This document shows positions 44,700-54,357 of a stretch of 64,000 nt of DNA, piece after piece (the stretch's first letter is position 1; every line of letters begins with the position of its first letter). The translations under genes were made by a program, and so were the position numbers. This DNA comes from Candidatus Thioglobus sp. Its GTDB lineage: Bacteria; Pseudomonadota; Gammaproteobacteria; PS1; Pseudothioglobaceae. The notes beneath the pieces were generated by a model, which searched no databases, was not told where the DNA came from, and saw nothing but the letters and a program-made list of their open reading frames with translations. The DNA is taken from NCBI GenBank assembly GCA_028345955.1, contig JAOMEO010000004.1, forward strand, positions 1-64,000, written 5' to 3'.

Positions 44700-45598
44700 T
44701 TAATCCACTCCTTAGGCTTCAAATAATAATTATACAGTTTCTCTTCTTCACTATCCTTTTCTACTTGGAACTGATATGACCATTTAACTTCTGGAGGCAT
44801 TGACATCAAAATCGACTCCGTTCTACCGCCACTTTGAAGACCAAACAAGGTCCCCCGATCATAAATTAAATTAAATTCTACGTACCGGCCCCGGCGATAA
44901 AGTTGAAAGTTTCTCTCTTTTTTTCCATAAGGATTGTCTTTTCGCTTTATGACGATAGGTAGATAAGCCTCGGTAAAGTGGTCACCCACACTTTTTGTAA
45001 ATTCAAAACAACTATCAAAACCACCCTTATTAAGGTCATCAAAAAATAATCCTCCTATGCCACGCTGTTCGTTTCTGTGTTCTAGATAGAAATAGTCATC
45101 ACAGCATTTTTTGTATTTTGAATAGACTTTTTCACCAAAAGAAAGACAAGCTTTTTTGGCGGTCGTATGCCAATGTATAGCATCTTCATCAAAGCCATAG
45201 AAGGGAGTTAGATCAAAACCTCCTCCAAACCACCATATAGTTTCTTTTCCAGGCTTTTCGGCAACAAAAAAACGTACATTTAAATGGACAGTGGGTACGT
45301 ATGGATTTAGTGGATGTATCACCAAAGAAATTCCAAGCGCAGTATATTTTCTACCTTCCAGTTCTGGTCTAAGAGCGGTTGCAGAATTTGGCATTTTATT
45401 ACCTTGAACGATTGAGAAATTGACTCCCCCCTTCTCAAAGACATTACCATCACAAATAACACTAGTAATACCACTCCCGCTACCATCTCCTTTTGTCCAG
45501 CGATCTTTTTTAAAAATGGCTCTTCCATCAAGCGACTCCAAATCAGAGCAGATATTTTCTTGTAACTGGACTAGATATTTTTTTACTTGCTCTATCAT
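44696..45598 (-). CDS. hemF: Coproporphyrinogen III oxidase, aerobic
   Basis: A 300-aa oxygen-dependent enzyme of haem biosynthesis. [44 protein letters not shown] and [31 protein letters not shown]-like segments are conserved. It overlaps both neighbours by 4 bases. An aerobic form indicates growth with oxygen. Confidence 0.97.
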   Translation of the reverse strand: MIEQVKKYLVQLQENICSDLESLDGRAIFKKDRWTKGDGSGSGITSVICDGNVFEKGGVNFSIVQGNKMPNSATALRPELEGRKYTALGISLVIHPLNPYVPTVHLNVRFFVAEKPGKETIWWFGGGFDLTPFYGFDEDAIHWHTTAKKACLSFGEKVYSKYKKCCDDYFYLEHRNEQRGIGGLFFDDLNKGGFDSCFEFTKSVGDHFTEAYLPIVIKRKDNPYGKKERNFQLYRRGRYVEFNLIYDRGTLFGLQSGGRTESILMSMPPEVKWSYQFQVEKDSEEEKLYNYYLKPKEWIK

Positions 45599-46146
45599 CG
45601 ATGGCGTTTCCCTGTAACTAAATCAATTATTATCGAAGGCTCTGAATTATACTTATTTGGAGGTAATACATATGAAAGGGCTTGATTAAAATAAGCCTCC
45701 AATTCAGCTATATTAGAGGCAACTTTTTGGCCTTGCAGATTAGCACTAGTTGAAATGAGAGCAGAGCCGGTATTTTCACAAAAATAACACACTAAAGAAT
45801 CTGAGGTAATGCGAACTGCAACCAGATCACTGGATCCACTGATTAAACTTGATGTACTTTTAGATTTCGGCACTAAATAGGTCGTAGGAACTTTAGTTAA
45901 CCGGCCAAGCTTGTTTATCAACTTAATGTCTAGATTTGTATCAATATAGGGTAATACATAGTCCACATCAGAAGCTAGTAATATAAAACCCTTATCAAGG
46001 TCTCTTTGTTTGAGATCAATCAATGCTTTAATCGCGCTTGGATTGTTTGCCAAACAAGCTAGACCGTAGACTGTATCTGTAGGGTGCGCGATAACCCCTT
46101 TCCTTAAATGTTGCAAAGCCAACTTTTTTTCTATCATTGAGTTCAT
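45595..46146 (-). CDS. tsaC: Threonylcarbamoyl-AMP synthase (TsaC/YrdC)
   Basis: A 183-aa Sua5/YrdC-domain protein for t6A37 modification of tRNA. The KR-x-SS-type groove residues and motifs [42 protein letters not shown] and [19 protein letters not shown] fit the short TsaC form. It is coupled by 4-base overlaps to xerC and hemF. Confidence 0.94.
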   Translation of the reverse strand: MNSMIEKKLALQHLRKGVIAHPTDTVYGLACLANNPSAIKALIDLKQRDLDKGFILLASDVDYVLPYIDTNLDIKLINKLGRLTKVPTTYLVPKSKSTSSLISGSSDLVAVRITSDSLVCYFCENTGSALISTSANLQGQKVASNIAELEAYFNQALSYVLPPNKYNSEPSIIIDLVTGKRHR

Positions 46147-47057
46147 TTTTTGGCTCTGGGATGAAATTCATCGTAGACTTTCGATAATTCCAAAAAATCT
46201 AAGTGGGTATATACTTGGGTGCTTTTAATACTCTTATGACCCAAAAACTCTTGTACAGTCCTAAGATCATGACTTGATTGCAGGAAATGAGTCGCAGCAG
46301 CATGCCGAAGCATATGAGGATGAACGTTGACAGTCACCCCTACCTCAAGAGCTCTTTTTTTAACAATATTTTGTACAGACCGAGGGCTGATTCTATTATT
46401 ATTTTGGTTCACAAATAAGGCTTTATTTTCACAGTTAGATCTCTTTGACAGATACATCTCAACTGCACTAATGGCTGAACTTCCTACTGGTGAAAATCGG
46501 GTTTTTCCGCCCTTACCTTTCACTCTTACAAATCCTTCTTCCAAATCCAGATCATTGATATCAATGCCAACCAATTCAGAGACCCTTAAACCACATGAAT
46601 ACATCAACTCTATCATAACCACTGAACGTAGCTCTGAATATAGTCCAGAACTCAAAGTCGTCATTCTTTTAAGGTCATCAAAATCAATTGTTTTTGGCAA
46701 AACTTGATCAATTTTAGGAGTCTGGATAGAGATAACACAATTCTCAGCTAATATGCCTTGTTGTACCAAAAAAGTAAAAAAACCACGTATCGAGGATAAA
46801 TACCTTCTAATTGACCTTGCTGATACTCCTTTATGACGAAGCCCCATAACAAATAGATTTAAAGTATCAGGTTCAATGTCTTTCCATTCAGTTACAGAAT
46901 TCTCTATACAAAAAGACAGAAACTTAAATATATCTCTTTGATAGGCAGAAATAGTGTTCAAGGCATAGAGTTTCTCGACCTCAAGATAGGCAACAAATCG
47001 ATCGATTTGTTCGATTAAATTATGGCTTTGGTACTTGTTTTTTTCCTGATTGACCAT
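46143..47057 (-). CDS. xerC: Site-specific tyrosine recombinase XerC
   Basis: A 304-aa recombinase that resolves chromosome dimers at dif with XerD. The N-terminal SAM-like core-binding domain covers about 15-105. The catalytic residues are R in CGLRVSELVG, K in VKGKGGKTR, H-x-x-R in HPHMLRHAAATH, H in FLGHKSI, and Tyr in STQVYTHLDF. The C-terminal [11 protein letters not shown] matches XerC rather than XerD. First gene of a four-gene leftward operon, 37 bases from divergent htpG. Confidence 0.93.
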   Translation of the reverse strand: MVNQEKNKYQSHNLIEQIDRFVAYLEVEKLYALNTISAYQRDIFKFLSFCIENSVTEWKDIEPDTLNLFVMGLRHKGVSARSIRRYLSSIRGFFTFLVQQGILAENCVISIQTPKIDQVLPKTIDFDDLKRMTTLSSGLYSELRSVVMIELMYSCGLRVSELVGIDINDLDLEEGFVRVKGKGGKTRFSPVGSSAISAVEMYLSKRSNCENKALFVNQNNNRISPRSVQNIVKKRALEVGVTVNVHPHMLRHAAATHFLQSSHDLRTVQEFLGHKSIKSTQVYTHLDFLELSKVYDEFHPRAKK

Positions 47058-47094
47058 ATCTTAGCATTTTACGTTAAACGATAAAGGAATTCAG

Positions 47095-48948
47095 ATGAGT
47101 CAAAAACAAACACATGCTTTTCAAACAGAAGTATCTCAGCTGCTTCACCTCATGGTTCACTCCTTATACTCTAATAAAGAGATTTTCTTAAGGGAGTTGA
47201 TCTCAAATGCTTCAGACGCGATCGATAGACTCAAATTTGAGTCACTGTCAAACGATTCATTGGTTGAGGGAAAAGATGACCCAAACATCCATATTGATGT
47301 TGATAAAGATGCAGGAACGATCACAATCAGGGACAACGGTATTGGAATGAATCAAGATGAAGTGATGGAAAATATTGGCACAATAGCAAACTCAGGCACT
47401 CGAAAATACCTAGAAAGTCTTGATAAAAATCAAGCTCAAGATTCAAATCTAATCGGACAGTTTGGAGTTGGCTTTTATTCATCCTTTATAGTCTCAAATT
47501 CGGTCACCCTTATAAGCCGGAAAGCTGGTGATAAAAAGGAAAATGGAACAAAATGGGTATCAAAAGGAAAGGGTGAATATTCCATCGAAACAATTGAAGT
47601 AGAAGATTGTGGAACATCAATAACTCTTGATATCAAAAAAGCTGAAAATGAATTCCTCAATGATCATCGAATTCGTGGCATTGTCTCCAAATACTCAGAC
47701 CATATAACAGTTCCAATTATGATGATCAAGTCTTCAGAAGACGAGAAACTTATTGAGTATGAGACAATCAACAAAGCAACTGCTTTTTGGGCGCAAGATA
47801 AAAAAGAACTGTCACAAAAAGATTATGATGAATTCTATAAATCATTAACCTATGATTTTGATGGCCCATTAACTCAAATACACAACAAATTGGAAGGAAA
47901 ACTAGACTATACATCTTTGCTTTTTATACCTAGAAAAGCACCATTTGATATGTGGGAACCCAAAAGAAAAGGCGGAGTAAAACTCTATGCCAAAAGAGTT
48001 TTTATCATGGAAGGTAACGAGGAATTGTTGCCTCAATATCTGCGCTTTATCAAAGGTGTCATTGATACAGATGATTTATCTCTCAATGTTTCTAGAGAAA
48101 TTTTACAAGGAAGTAAAGTGGTTGATACGATTCGAAAAGCATCCGTTAAGCGCATACTATCTGAGTTAGACAAGATGTCAAAAAATAAGCCTGAGGATTA
48201 TGCAATATTCTGGAAAGAATTTGGCATGGTTGTCAAAGAGGGAGTTGTTGAAGATTTTGCTAATAAAGACAAAATTACAAATCTATTGCGCTTCGCTACA
48301 ACTACCAATGACACTGAAGAACAAACAGTATCTCTTAAAGATTATGTTGAACGTATGAATGATGATCAAAAATCTATTTATTATGTAACCGCCGACAACT
48401 ATGCTGCTGCTAAAGGTTCACCTCATTTGGAAATTTTCAAACAAAAAGATATCGAAGTATTGCTTTTATCTGACCGGGTTGATGAGTGGCTTGTTGCAAA
48501 TTTTGGTGACTATGAAGAGTTTCCTCTTAAATCAATTGCCAAAGGAGACCTAGAGGACTTGGATTCAAAAGAGGACAAGAAGAAGAAAGAAAAAACAGCC
48601 AAAGATTTTGAAAAAGTCATCAGTAAGGTACAAAAGATTCTTGAAAATCAAGTCAAAGAGGTCAAAGTTTCGAGCCGTCTAAGTGAATCTCCTTCCTGTC
48701 TTATTGCTGATGAAAACGAGATGGGTAGCAACATGGAACGTATCATGAAGTCACTTGGTCAAGATGTCCCTGAAACTAAGCCAATTCTTGAAATTAATCC
48801 AAAACATCCTTTAGTTAAAAAACTCAAAACCAAGGTTGATAAAGACCTAGTGAAGGTTTTATTCGATCAGGCGGTTCTCAGCGAAGGAGGTCAAATCAAA
48901 GAGCCTGCTGAGTTTGTCAAGCGTATGAACAAGCTTATGCTTGGCTAA
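47095..48948 (+). CDS. htpG: Molecular chaperone HtpG (Hsp90)
   Basis: A 617-aa Hsp90. The N-terminal ATPase domain has ELISNASDAIDRLKF, DNGIGM and GQFGVGFYSSF. The middle domain has LNVSREILQG with the catalytic arginine, and a charged stretch leads to the C-terminal dimerisation domain. AAGGA precedes the ATG. The gap to xerC is only 37 bases, so its promoter probably overlaps the xerC start. No clear sigma-32 promoter was recognised. Confidence 0.98.
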   Translation: MSQKQTHAFQTEVSQLLHLMVHSLYSNKEIFLRELISNASDAIDRLKFESLSNDSLVEGKDDPNIHIDVDKDAGTITIRDNGIGMNQDEVMENIGTIANSGTRKYLESLDKNQAQDSNLIGQFGVGFYSSFIVSNSVTLISRKAGDKKENGTKWVSKGKGEYSIETIEVEDCGTSITLDIKKAENEFLNDHRIRGIVSKYSDHITVPIMMIKSSEDEKLIEYETINKATAFWAQDKKELSQKDYDEFYKSLTYDFDGPLTQIHNKLEGKLDYTSLLFIPRKAPFDMWEPKRKGGVKLYAKRVFIMEGNEELLPQYLRFIKGVIDTDDLSLNVSREILQGSKVVDTIRKASVKRILSELDKMSKNKPEDYAIFWKEFGMVVKEGVVEDFANKDKITNLLRFATTTNDTEEQTVSLKDYVERMNDDQKSIYYVTADNYAAAKGSPHLEIFKQKDIEVLLLSDRVDEWLVANFGDYEEFPLKSIAKGDLEDLDSKEDKKKKEKTAKDFEKVISKVQKILENQVKEVKVSSRLSESPSCLIADENEMGSNMERIMKSLGQDVPETKPILEINPKHPLVKKLKTKVDKDLVKVLFDQAVLSEGGQIKEPAEFVKRMNKLMLG

Positions 48949-48965
48949 CATTGATCGAGATAGTT

Positions 48966-48991
48966 AAAAAGCCCGATTAATCGGGCTTTTT
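48966..48991. terminator. Bidirectional terminator between htpG and trmJ
   Basis: AAAAAGCCCGATTAATCGGGCTTTTT is symmetric with A and T flanks and works in both directions. For trmJ it overlaps the coding region: the last residues KKPD and the stop codon are written in its left-moving arm. Confidence 0.9.
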
Positions 48992-49744
48992 ATTGTACGG
49001 CTTAATGCTTTTAAGAATGCCTCTTAGAATAGCCACCTCTTCTTTTTCTGGATAACTTCGACCAATCAATCTTCGAAGACGGCGCATTAGCAAACTTTTG
49101 GGTCGCTTTTCTTCAAAATAATCAATATGATCGAGCACCTGTTCAAGATGAACATAAAAGCCTTCTAACTCTTCAAAACTTGCCAATTCTTTATCAGAGT
49201 TTTCAAAATCTACCTGGATATTACTGACAAAGTTTTGGTAAGCAAAAACTTGAATCGCTGATGCAACATTCAATGAAAAATAATCAGGATTGCCAGGAAT
49301 TGTCATAAGAATGTGACACAGATCTAATTCTTCATTCGTTAGTCCAGAATTCTCGGTCCCAAAAATTACAGCGACATGTTGTTTGGATTTAGCTAGAGTT
49401 TTTTGTATTTCATTACAAGTATCTAATACATCCATCTGTTTCCATTTAATGTTGCGTTGACGAGCGCTAGCACCAATAACCAAGTGCACTCCCTCTAAAG
49501 CTTCAACCAAAGAGCTACAAACAACGGCACTTGATAAAACATCGTCTGCACCACTAGCCCTTGCAGTTGCAGCAGCTGAGGGATAGCTGGTGGGATTAAC
49601 TAAAAACAATCGAGAAAGAGACATATTTTTCATAGCTCTTGCGGCAGCTCCAATATTGCCAGGCTCTGTAGTGCTCACCATGACAATCCTTACTTTATCA
49701 AAAGCCGCCAAGGTATAATTCGTGTCTTTAATTAATTGGCTCAT
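48977..49744 (-). CDS. trmJ: tRNA (cytidine/uridine-2'-O-)-methyltransferase TrmJ
   Basis: A 255-aa SPOUT-family methyltransferase modifying position 32 of certain tRNAs. VRIVMVSTTEPGNIGAAARAMKNM near residues 18-41 and the knot motifs VAVIFGTENSGLTNEELDLC and IPGNPDYFSLNVASAIQVFAYQ are clear. The start codon is only 5 bases from the divergent suhB start. About 15 residues precede the usual E. coli start, so the true start may be internal, though no better start codon is evident. Confidence 0.94.
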   Translation of the reverse strand: MSQLIKDTNYTLAAFDKVRIVMVSTTEPGNIGAAARAMKNMSLSRLFLVNPTSYPSAAATARASGADDVLSSAVVCSSLVEALEGVHLVIGASARQRNIKWKQMDVLDTCNEIQKTLAKSKQHVAVIFGTENSGLTNEELDLCHILMTIPGNPDYFSLNVASAIQVFAYQNFVSNIQVDFENSDKELASFEELEGFYVHLEQVLDHIDYFEEKRPKSLLMRRLRRLIGRSYPEKEEVAILRGILKSIKPYNKKPD

Positions 49745-49749
49745 TAAGC

Positions 49750-50550
49750 ATGCATCCTACCGTTAATATTGCAGTTCGAGCTGCCCGTGCAGCTGGTGAT
49801 GTTGTCCTTAGGTATCACAACCAGATCGATTTATTGACCATTGAAAATAAGTCTATCAATGACTTTGTTACAGAGGTCGATAAAGCGGCTGAAAAAGCCA
49901 TTATAAACGAGATTAAAAAAGTCTTTCCAAATCATTCAATTTTAGCTGAAGAGAGTGGTGAATCATTGGGTGACAGTGATTTTCAATGGATTATTGACCC
50001 TTTAGACGGAACAACGAACTATCTGCATGGCTTCCCTCAATACGCTGTTTCGATCGCTTTACTTGAAAAGCAAGTCATAACTCATGCCGTAATCTATGAC
50101 CCTTTTAAGGAGGAACTCTTCAATGCTTCAAATGGAGAAGGTGCCTATCTAAATAATGAGAGAATCAGAGTTACTATGTCAAACGGACTCCAAGACACAT
50201 TAATAGGCACAGGATTTCCTTTTAGGCACCCAGAACACCTAGATTGCTATCTAAAAACATTTAAAGCCATCCACCCCCATGTATCTGGTATTCGTAGGGC
50301 AGGATCTGCTGCACTTGACCTGGCTTACTTAGCAGCTGGACGTTTGGATGGTTTCTGGGAAATTGGACTTAAATCCTGGGATATAGCTGCTGGAGCTCTA
50401 TTAGTGAAAGAGGCAGGTGGATTTATTGGAGACTTTTCAGGTAGAGACCAGTACTTGGAGACAGGTAATGTGGTCGCCGGAAATGCTGATGTCTATAAAA
50501 TCCTACTAAAGACAATACACCCTCACTTAACTCAAGAATTACAACGTTAA
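49750..50550 (+). CDS. suhB: Inositol-1-monophosphatase family protein SuhB
   Basis: A 266-aa Mg-dependent phosphatase; in E. coli SuhB also joins the rRNA antitermination complex. MHPTVNIAVRAARAAGDVV is the SuhB N-terminus. Metal ligands occur in AEESG, WIIDPLDGTTNYLHGFP and SWDIAAGALLVKEAGG. The start is fixed by homology, leaving 5 bases to trmJ, so each promoter must lie in the other gene. Confidence 0.96.
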   Translation: MHPTVNIAVRAARAAGDVVLRYHNQIDLLTIENKSINDFVTEVDKAAEKAIINEIKKVFPNHSILAEESGESLGDSDFQWIIDPLDGTTNYLHGFPQYAVSIALLEKQVITHAVIYDPFKEELFNASNGEGAYLNNERIRVTMSNGLQDTLIGTGFPFRHPEHLDCYLKTFKAIHPHVSGIRRAGSAALDLAYLAAGRLDGFWEIGLKSWDIAAGALLVKEAGGFIGDFSGRDQYLETGNVVAGNADVYKILLKTIHPHLTQELQR

Positions 50551-50557
50551 TAAACAC

Positions 50558-51307
50558 TCAGTCAGCTAAGGCCAATTTTTTACCATTGTATTTCGAACTA
50601 ACAGGCAACATCAAATATATAATAGCTGGGCTTTTACTCTCCGGTAAAGGATTTTTGGTCGTGTCTTCTGCAGGATAAGCTGCCCTTCTCATCTCTGTTT
50701 TCATTACACCAGGATCTAGAGTATTGACTTTAATATTTGTCTTTTCTAATTCCTCAGAAAGTGTTTTAGAAAAACCCTCAATACCAAACTTGCTTACCCC
50801 ATAAGCGCCCCAATAAGCTTTCGCTTCTCTGCCCTGTTCTGCTGAAAGAAATAATATTCTTGCATCGTCAGATTTGCTAAGTAACGGAATCAAAAACTGA
50901 GTCATCATAAAAGGTCCATTAAGATTAATCTGTAATGTGGAGTACCATAATTTAATGTCGTATTGATCAACCGGCATCATCGTACCTAGAATGGCAGCAT
51001 TATGAATAAGCCCATCAAGTTTTTCAAATTGATTAAATATGTCATCTTGCAATGACTGGTAATTCTCAGGGGTCGCTCCTTCTATATCTAACGGATATAG
51101 AATTGGCTCTTGAAAGCCTCTATCAATTACGGCATCATAGGCATATTCCAAAGAGCCTAAGTCTCGGCCCAACATGATTACGGTTGCACCAGCCTTAGAT
51201 AGATCCATTGTCATAGCTAAACCAAAGCCTCGGTTTGCCCCTGTAACCAATATAACTTTGCCCTCAAGTTCTCCTTCTCTCACCTTATGGCTTGAAGGAA
51301 TTATCAT
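50558..51307 (-). CDS. SDR-family oxidoreductase
   Basis: A 249-aa short-chain dehydrogenase/reductase: TGANRGFGLA cofactor loop (about 21-30), LIHNAAILG, the active-site serine in LFLSAEQGR, and YGVSK with the catalytic Tyr/Lys. It resembles YciK-type classical SDRs with an acidic insert. Substrate unknown. It overlaps rmuC by 4 bases. Confidence 0.88.
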   Translation of the reverse strand: MIIPSSHKVREGELEGKVILVTGANRGFGLAMTMDLSKAGATVIMLGRDLGSLEYAYDAVIDRGFQEPILYPLDIEGATPENYQSLQDDIFNQFEKLDGLIHNAAILGTMMPVDQYDIKLWYSTLQINLNGPFMMTQFLIPLLSKSDDARILFLSAEQGREAKAYWGAYGVSKFGIEGFSKTLSEELEKTNIKVNTLDPGVMKTEMRRAAYPAEDTTKNPLPESKSPAIIYLMLPVSSKYNGKKLALAD

Positions 51308-52443
51308 TCACTCAATTCTTTTTTTGGTGCTACGCCAAGCGTTTTAATTTTTTCAGCTCTACTGATTAAATTACCCTTCCCTGTCGCAAGCTTTTTACGT
51401 GCCTCAGAATAACCATCTTTGGCTTTATCTAGATGACCTTCTACCCTATCCAACTCTTCAACAAAGAGTGCCAGTTTGTCGTACATAGCGCCAGCCTGTC
51501 TCGCTATTTCTTCAGAGTTTGTATTTTGATTAGCAGTTTGCCACATAAAATTGACCAACTTCAAACTCATACTCAGTGATGATGGAGAAACCAGTAAAAC
51601 ATTCTTTTTAAGGGCATCACTATGCAAACTCTGTTTTTTGTTGTATGCGCTCAACAGTGCACCTTCAATTGGAATAAAAACAAGTATGAAGTCAAGCGTT
51701 TTGACGCCTTCAAGGTTTTCATATTCCTTAATACTTATGTTTTTAATCTGGTTTTCGATTGATTTTAAATGTCTATCTAGTGCATCTTCGTTTGATGTAT
51801 CTGCAATATATTCTTTATAATCTTTAAGAGAGACTTTTGAGTCAATAACGATATCTTTTTCATCGGGTAAATGGAGTATCACATCAGGCTGAAATATTTC
51901 GCCAGTTTCGCTTTTTATTTGTTTCTGCGTATCAAACTCATGCCCCTCTCTAAACCCAAAGCTTGTCAACATTGAGTTTAAAATTACTTCTCCCCAGTTG
52001 CCCTGATGTTTGTTGTCATAAGTCAACGCATTAGTGAGATCTTGGGCAGTTTGTTGGGTTTCTAAATTCGCTTTATGTAAACCCTTTATTTGCTCGCCAA
52101 GGGTGGTACGTTCCTTGAGCTGGTCTCTAGTAATTGACTCAATTCTTTCTCTAAAGCTTTTTAATTCAGTTTGTAAAGGGGTCAGTAATTCTGAATTATC
52201 ATCCTTAAGCTTATCACGATTATTTTTGAGAATATCAGAGGCTAGTGATTTAAAGTCAGTATTGACTTGTGATTTTAGTTGATCAACAAATGCCAATTTC
52301 TCAGCATAATTCTTTTCTTTTTCATCAAGTGTAGTTTTTAGTTGAATATTTTTTTCACTTAAAGATAGTAGTTTTTTATTGAGAATATAGTAACTAGCAA
52401 AAGCGCCAATTACTAGGGAAAACAGTCCAATTACTATATCCAT
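51304..52443 (-). CDS. rmuC: DNA recombination protein RmuC
   Basis: A 379-aa protein: an N-terminal membrane anchor (about 3-20), a long coiled coil (about 25-140), then the RmuC domain with LTNALTYDNKHQGNWGEVILNSML, FQPDVILHLPDEKDIVIDSKVSL and LDFILVFIPIEGALLSAYN. RmuC limits DNA inversions at short repeats, and the domain is nuclease-like (PD-(D/E)xK). It is the first gene before the SDR. Confidence 0.95.
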   Translation of the reverse strand: MDIVIGLFSLVIGAFASYYILNKKLLSLSEKNIQLKTTLDEKEKNYAEKLAFVDQLKSQVNTDFKSLASDILKNNRDKLKDDNSELLTPLQTELKSFRERIESITRDQLKERTTLGEQIKGLHKANLETQQTAQDLTNALTYDNKHQGNWGEVILNSMLTSFGFREGHEFDTQKQIKSETGEIFQPDVILHLPDEKDIVIDSKVSLKDYKEYIADTSNEDALDRHLKSIENQIKNISIKEYENLEGVKTLDFILVFIPIEGALLSAYNKKQSLHSDALKKNVLLVSPSSLSMSLKLVNFMWQTANQNTNSEEIARQAGAMYDKLALFVEELDRVEGHLDKAKDGYSEARKKLATGKGNLISRAEKIKTLGVAPKKELSE

Positions 52444-52587
52444 AAAACTCTTCCTAGACTCAAAATTTTATTAGCTCCTTCAACGACATTACTGACTCTA
52501 TTGAAAAACATAGATTTACTATCAACAATGTTAGTAAAATTTTAAATAAAATAACTAATAAATTATAACGTTAACCCTCTACTAACT

Positions 52588-53292
52588 ATGCTATTTTTTA
52601 GATCTTTATTGTACTTTATTGGCTCAATTGTCAGTGTTATTTTGATAGCTTTTTGTAGCTTATTTTTTGTATTTTCACCCTACTCAATACGCTATAAAGT
52701 GATTTCAAAATGGGCATTTTTTTGCATTTGGTGGTTAAAAATTACATTAAATATAACAATAAATATAAATGGCAAAAATAATATTACTGATTCACCATGT
52801 GTTATCTCTTCAAATCATCAATCAACCTGGGAAACGCTTGCTTTCCAAACAATCTTTCCGGCACATACATGGGTACTGAAAAAAGAACTCTTATGGCTGC
52901 CTATTTTTGGATGGAGTCTAGCCCTTCTTAAACCCATAATTATTGATAGAGGTGATAAATTTCAATCAATTAAGAAAGTTATAAAACAAGGCAAGGACAG
53001 ATTAAATAATGGCATCTCTGTCGTCGTCTTTCCTGAAGGGACACGACAACCATGGGAAAGATTGGGTGATTATCAAAATGGTGCAGCAGCGATAGCAAAG
53101 TCTTCTGGATATCAGATTCTGCCTGTTTATCATAATGCTGGAAAACTATGGCCAAAGAGTAGCTTTATCAAAAAACCAGGTATTGTAACAGTCATTATTG
53201 GCGAACCTTTATCGGCCTCTAATGGCTCCGCAGCAGAGATAACTGAAAAAATAAGAAATTGGACCCTTGAGCAGGCCAAAAAACTAGAATAA
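52588..53292 (+). CDS. plsC: 1-acyl-sn-glycerol-3-phosphate acyltransferase
   Basis: A 234-aa membrane acyltransferase making phosphatidic acid. A hydrophobic N-terminus (about 5-28) is followed by SNHQSTWET, an H-x4-E form of the acyltransferase motif seen in many PlsC proteins of this class, LKPIIIDRGD and the FPEGTRQPWE motif. It begins a rightward pair with an unknown gene 24 bases downstream. Confidence 0.93.
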   Translation: MLFFRSLLYFIGSIVSVILIAFCSLFFVFSPYSIRYKVISKWAFFCIWWLKITLNITININGKNNITDSPCVISSNHQSTWETLAFQTIFPAHTWVLKKELLWLPIFGWSLALLKPIIIDRGDKFQSIKKVIKQGKDRLNNGISVVVFPEGTRQPWERLGDYQNGAAAIAKSSGYQILPVYHNAGKLWPKSSFIKKPGIVTVIIGEPLSASNGSAAEITEKIRNWTLEQAKKLE

Positions 53293-53316
53293 CTATGCTA
53301 TATTAGAAGATGAATT

Positions 53317-53835
53317 ATGCCAAAAACTGAATACAGATTATTTCACCAACGAACTGCAGAAACAATTAGGTATGAAGTCAGTCGCCTAAGGGATTCATTT
53401 CTTTTTGGCAGTAAGGATAAAGTGCACAAATTTGGTAAAGTAGATATTACTTGCGATATTGCCACTCTTGAAATTCTTCTATCAGACTACATTCTTGATT
53501 ATGAAAATTCTGAAGAATCCGAAAGGCAATTAACTACAAGACAAGAATGGCATGATTTTTTAACCAAAACAGAACATCTAAGCTATAACGAATGTCTTTT
53601 GATACTTTTGGGTGTTAGTCCTACACTTGCAGAGCTTCTTGAACCAAAATTATACAAAATTAACTTGATAAACGAGGGCGACCTTCATGAAGAGCCTTTA
53701 AGTTTAATATTTTTTCAAAGAATGGAAAACCACCTATTAAGAAATAGGTTCAATGCCAAAAAAATAAACACAAAAAAATTTATCGATTGGGCTCTGGAAA
53801 ATAGACTTTTAAGACAAAATGTTGACGAAGCTTAA
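53317..53835 (+). CDS. Hypothetical protein, 172 aa
   Basis: I do not recognise this protein. It is charged, soluble, without signal peptide or membrane segment, and predicted mainly helical. Notable stretches are RTAETIRYEVSRLRDSF (about 12-28), the central acidic DYILDYENSEESERQ, and NKKFIDWALENRLL-like ending. An AGAAG site lies about 11 bases upstream. It follows plsC closely and may be co-transcribed. Codon use resembles the neighbours, so it is probably a real, lineage-restricted gene. Confidence 0.7.
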   Translation: MPKTEYRLFHQRTAETIRYEVSRLRDSFLFGSKDKVHKFGKVDITCDIATLEILLSDYILDYENSEESERQLTTRQEWHDFLTKTEHLSYNECLLILLGVSPTLAELLEPKLYKINLINEGDLHEEPLSLIFFQRMENHLLRNRFNAKKINTKKFIDWALENRLLRQNVDEA

Positions 53836-53860
53836 GTATATAAACATTGTCTCAGTTTAT

Positions 53861-54283
53861 TTAGAGCTTTTTTAAATAAATAGTTGATTTGCGTTGATAG
53901 TCGTAGCTCTTCTGACGAGTGAGTGGTAAAGCACTTATAACACCCTCTACAAACCCGTGCCGAAGAAAAAACCTACCTCCGTACTTAGAAAGTGCAAAAA
54001 TACCAATAAGATCTAACTCAGATGCCCTTTTCATCAATTTTTCCATTAATTGTGATGAAATACCGGTATTGTGATACTCTTTATTGACCGCTAGAGCGTA
54101 AATTTCGCCTTTCCTTTCATTTTTATAGTGCCTTAGTGCGGCACAGGCGACTATTTGGTCGCCATCAGTTACAAAAACAAAGTCTTCAAGGCATTCATTG
54201 AGTTGCTCGTAACTTCTTGTTAACAACTTTCCGTCATCAACATAGGGCTGCATTAAATTGATTAATTGTGTGATCTTACTCAA
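53861..54283 (-). CDS. GNAT N-acetyltransferase (ArgA-like)
   Basis: A 140-aa single-domain acetyltransferase: [19 protein letters not shown], then the acetyl-CoA segment [20 protein letters not shown] and [19 protein letters not shown]. The pattern resembles the acetyltransferase domain of N-acetylglutamate synthase, but without an amino-acid-kinase domain. A short arginine-pathway form is possible, not proven. Start is TTG at 54283 with GAGG upstream. An ATG at 54253 would drop ten residues. Confidence 0.8.
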   Translation of the reverse strand: MSKITQLINLMQPYVDDGKLLTRSYEQLNECLEDFVFVTDGDQIVACAALRHYKNERKGEIYALAVNKEYHNTGISSQLMEKLMKRASELDLIGIFALSKYGGRFFLRHGFVEGVISALPLTRQKSYDYQRKSTIYLKKL

Positions 54284-54357
54284 GTTCAGGCCTCAAATTG
54301 ATAATAGAACCGCACCATTTTAGTCTAAAATTTGTATTTTTTGCTCATTTAAAAGAG

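Noticed and set aside
54298-54357. 20-residue N-terminal extension of IlvD from a TTG
   Set aside because: Hydrophobic sequence without family similarity; the ATG at 54358 with AAAAGAG upstream begins at the usual IlvD N-terminus.
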